Below, piece by piece: positions 6,885-8,595 of a stretch of 8,595 nt of DNA. The DNA is taken from positions 1 through 8,595 of the forward strand of contig RFIU01000255.1 of the NCBI GenBank assembly GCA_003695555.1, given 5' to 3'. This DNA is from Alphaproteobacteria bacterium (GTDB lineage: Bacteria; Pseudomonadota; Alphaproteobacteria; Sphingomonadales; Rhodothalassiaceae). Position numbers and translations under genes: made by a program. Every line of letters begins with the position of its first letter. Within the stretch, counting starts at the first letter, position 1. The notes beneath the pieces were generated by a model, which was given only the letters and a program-made list of their open reading frames with translations, made no database searches and was not told the DNA's origin.

Positions 6885-8595
6885 GTGAGGCGTTACGGAT
6901 CGATCCTTCTTGTTGCCGTGCTGGTCGTCACGGGTTTTCTTCTGCTCGGACAAGGAATCCGCCTGTGGAGCGAGTGGCGCGAGGCGCGCGAAATCTCGGC
7001 GCAGGCCGGGCGTCTTGAAGAAAACGTACGTCCGCTTGCCTATCGCATCACGCTGACCATCGACCCGACGAGCGACCATTTTTTCGGCGAGGCTTCGATC
7101 CGCATCCATCTGGCCCAGGCGCGGCGCGCGATCTGGCTGCATGGCCGTGGACTGAAGATCCGCTCGGCGATGGCGACCGATGCGCGAGGGCGTCATGTAC
7201 GGGCACGCTGGAAGACGCTCGGCGAGCGCGGACTGGCGCGACTGCTGCTCGGTGAGACCTTGGCCCGGGGCGAAGCACTGTTGCATCTGCGCTATGAGGG
7301 GCGCATCTCGAAGAGCGGTGAGGGTCTCTTCCGCGTCCGCCGGGCGGGGCGCAGCCATGTCTTTTCACAGATGCAGCCGATCGCAGCGCGCAGCGTCTTT
7401 CCCGCCTTCGATCAGCCGAATTTCAAGACGCCCTTCGAGATCAGCGTCCGCACGCCGCCGGGCAACCGGGTGATCTCCAATGCGCCGCTTGCAGGGCTGG
7501 AGCGGGGACGCGACGGCTGGCGCACCTGGAAATTTCAGCCGAGTCGTCCGCTGCCGACCTATCTGGTGGCGCTCGCCGTCGGCCCGCTGGTGGAGGTCGG
7601 AGAGACGAACGCCATGCAACGCCGTCCGCCAATGCGCGCTTTCGGGGTTTCCGGAGATGCCGATCGTCGCGCGCTTTCCCGGCTGCTGGGCAATGCCCGC
7701 ATCCTGCTTGGCGATCTCGAGGGCTTCTTCCGCCACCCCTATCCGTTCGCCAAGCTGGACCTGCTGGCGGTGCCGGATTTCGCCCCGCTGGGGATGGAGA
7801 ATGCGGGTGCCGTCATGCTGCGCGAGTCGCTGGTAGCCGCCTTTGCAGACGCGCCGGACCCGCTTGTCCACCCCCCGGGTTCGCGGCGCTGGCGCGAATG
7901 GCTGGCCGCCGACCCGAGACACTACCGTGCGGTTCACTGGCTGATCCATCAGCTTGCCCATCAATGGATCGGCAATCTGGTCACCCCTGCCTGGTGGTCC
8001 GATCTCTGGTTCAGCGAATCCTTCGGGCGCTGGGTGGCTGATCATGAGCTGCGCCGCTTGACCGGGGATGACGGGCTCGTCGATCTGAAAGCGGGTCTGC
8101 GGGCCCTGCGTGCGATGGAGTTCGATGTCGGCGAGCGCGCCCGGCCTCTCCACCGAAGGATTGTTACCACCGACGACATTCTCACCGTTTTCGATCCCCC
8201 GCTCTATGACAAGGGCGCCTCGGTGATCGCCATGATCGAGCGATTTTCGAAGCGCGATGTCTGGCGAAGGGTGTGGCATCACCTGCTTGCCTCTCACGCC
8301 GGAAGCAATATCGACACCGCGACCCTCGGTGATGCGCTGGCGACGGTCACCGGCGATCCGGAGATCGCCGGAAGCCTTGCCGACTTCGTTCATCTAACGG
8401 GCGTTCCGCTGCTCGAGATCAGCGGTCGTTGCGTACCCGCCGGCGATGACAGCAGGGAATTCCCGGTGCGAGTCGCGCAATCCCGTTTCCGTCCCTTCAC
8501 GCCTTCTTCCTCTGCGGTCGTCCCGCCCGATGCGGGCTGGCGCATTCCGCTGTGCCTGAACTTCGGACAAGGGCAGGGGCGTCCGGAAGGCATCT
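6885..8595 (+). CDS. M1-family protein with HEXXH changed to HQLAH (predicted pseudopeptidase), 3' end outside the window
   Basis: This is a paralogue of the M1 lipoprotein at 3141-5930, predicted to bind zinc and peptides but not to cleave them efficiently. From the GTG at 6885, 570 residues are visible, probably about 60% of the protein. A hydrophobic segment (about 6-22) serves as signal peptide or anchor; there is no lipobox Cys. The beta domain (YRITLTID, IWLHGRGL) aligns with the first M1 protein. Q162-M-Q164 replaces Q-F-E. GAMEN reads L302-G-M-E-N306. The zinc motif is H355-Q356-L-A-H359, so the general-base Glu is Gln. The third zinc ligand E378 (SESF) and tyrosine Y441 remain. About 18 extra residues lie between the MEN and zinc motifs. 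The start of the C-terminal region is conserved (GWRIPLC). No frameshift or stop breaks the frame, so this is a maintained protein, not a decayed gene. Role unknown; regulator, chaperone or binding protein are possibilities. Confidence 0.88.
   Translation, partial: MRRYGSILLVAVLVVTGFLLLGQGIRLWSEWREAREISAQAGRLEENVRPLAYRITLTIDPTSDHFFGEASIRIHLAQARRAIWLHGRGLKIRSAMATDARGRHVRARWKTLGERGLARLLLGETLARGEALLHLRYEGRISKSGEGLFRVRRAGRSHVFSQMQPIAARSVFPAFDQPNFKTPFEISVRTPPGNRVISNAPLAGLERGRDGWRTWKFQPSRPLPTYLVALAVGPLVEVGETNAMQRRPPMRAFGVSGDADRRALSRLLGNARILLGDLEGFFRHPYPFAKLDLLAVPDFAPLGMENAGAVMLRESLVAAFADAPDPLVHPPGSRRWREWLAADPRHYRAVHWLIHQLAHQWIGNLVTPAWWSDLWFSESFGRWVADHELRRLTGDDGLVDLKAGLRALRAMEFDVGERARPLHRRIVTTDDILTVFDPPLYDKGASVIAMIERFSKRDVWRRVWHHLLASHAGSNIDTATLGDALATVTGDPEIAGSLADFVHLTGVPLLEISGRCVPAGDDSREFPVRVAQSRFRPFTPSSSAVVPPDAGWRIPLCLNFGQGQGRPEGI

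Noticed and set aside
7365..8393. 342-codon minus-strand open frame opposite the second M1 gene
   Set aside because: It is a mirror frame of the conserved M1 coding sequence with no recognisable motif.
6885..8595. The second M1 gene as a decaying pseudogene
   Set aside because: The frame is open throughout, zinc ligands and Tyr441 are kept, and it has a ribosome binding site; loss of one catalytic residue fits a pseudoenzyme better than a degraded gene.

Overview
The window reads as chromosomal DNA of a high-GC Alphaproteobacterium, most likely of the Hyphomicrobiales (Rhizobiales) type. The reasons are strong GC bias in every gene, a short (about 97 nt) SRP RNA next to dnaX, an alphaproteobacterial NudC, and a CycM-like membrane-anchored cytochrome c. 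There are no mobile elements, CRISPR arrays, tRNAs or rRNAs. The DNA looks like ordinary chromosome with one unusual peptidase pair.

Layout. Minus strand, 1-1981: dnaX (clamp-loader tau subunit, 3' end just outside the window) preceded by the 4.5S-type SRP RNA gene ffs, each with a plausible promoter. Plus strand, from 2072: nudC (NAD+ diphosphatase/deNADding Nudix enzyme), diverging from ffs across a 124-bp gap. Then comes a complete M1-family zinc aminopeptidase with a lipoprotein signal (3141-5930), closed by a strong intrinsic terminator. Next is a CycM-like cytochrome c (6103-6663) with its own likely promoter. Last is a second M1-family protein (6885 to the window edge, 570 residues visible), membrane-anchored or secreted by an N-terminal hydrophobic segment.

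Most notable point. The two M1 proteins are clear paralogues, but only the first has an intact HEXXH active site. The second reads H355-Q-L-A-H359: the catalytic glutamate is glutamine, while both zinc histidines, the third zinc ligand (E378) and the transition-state tyrosine (Y441) are kept. Its GAMEN loop is altered to LGMEN, the substrate amine-binding Glu position is Gln, and there is an insert of about 18 residues before the zinc motif. This looks like a zinc-binding but catalytically silenced M1 pseudopeptidase beside an active envelope lipoprotein paralogue.

How the genes work together. dnaX and ffs are housekeeping genes, and their adjacency is seen in other bacteria (for example scr-dnaX in Bacillus). 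nudC and cycM are housekeeping or respiratory genes. The M1 pair is probably an envelope peptide-processing or peptide-sensing unit. Any functional link to the cytochrome between them is unproven, because a terminator and a separate promoter isolate the cytochrome gene.
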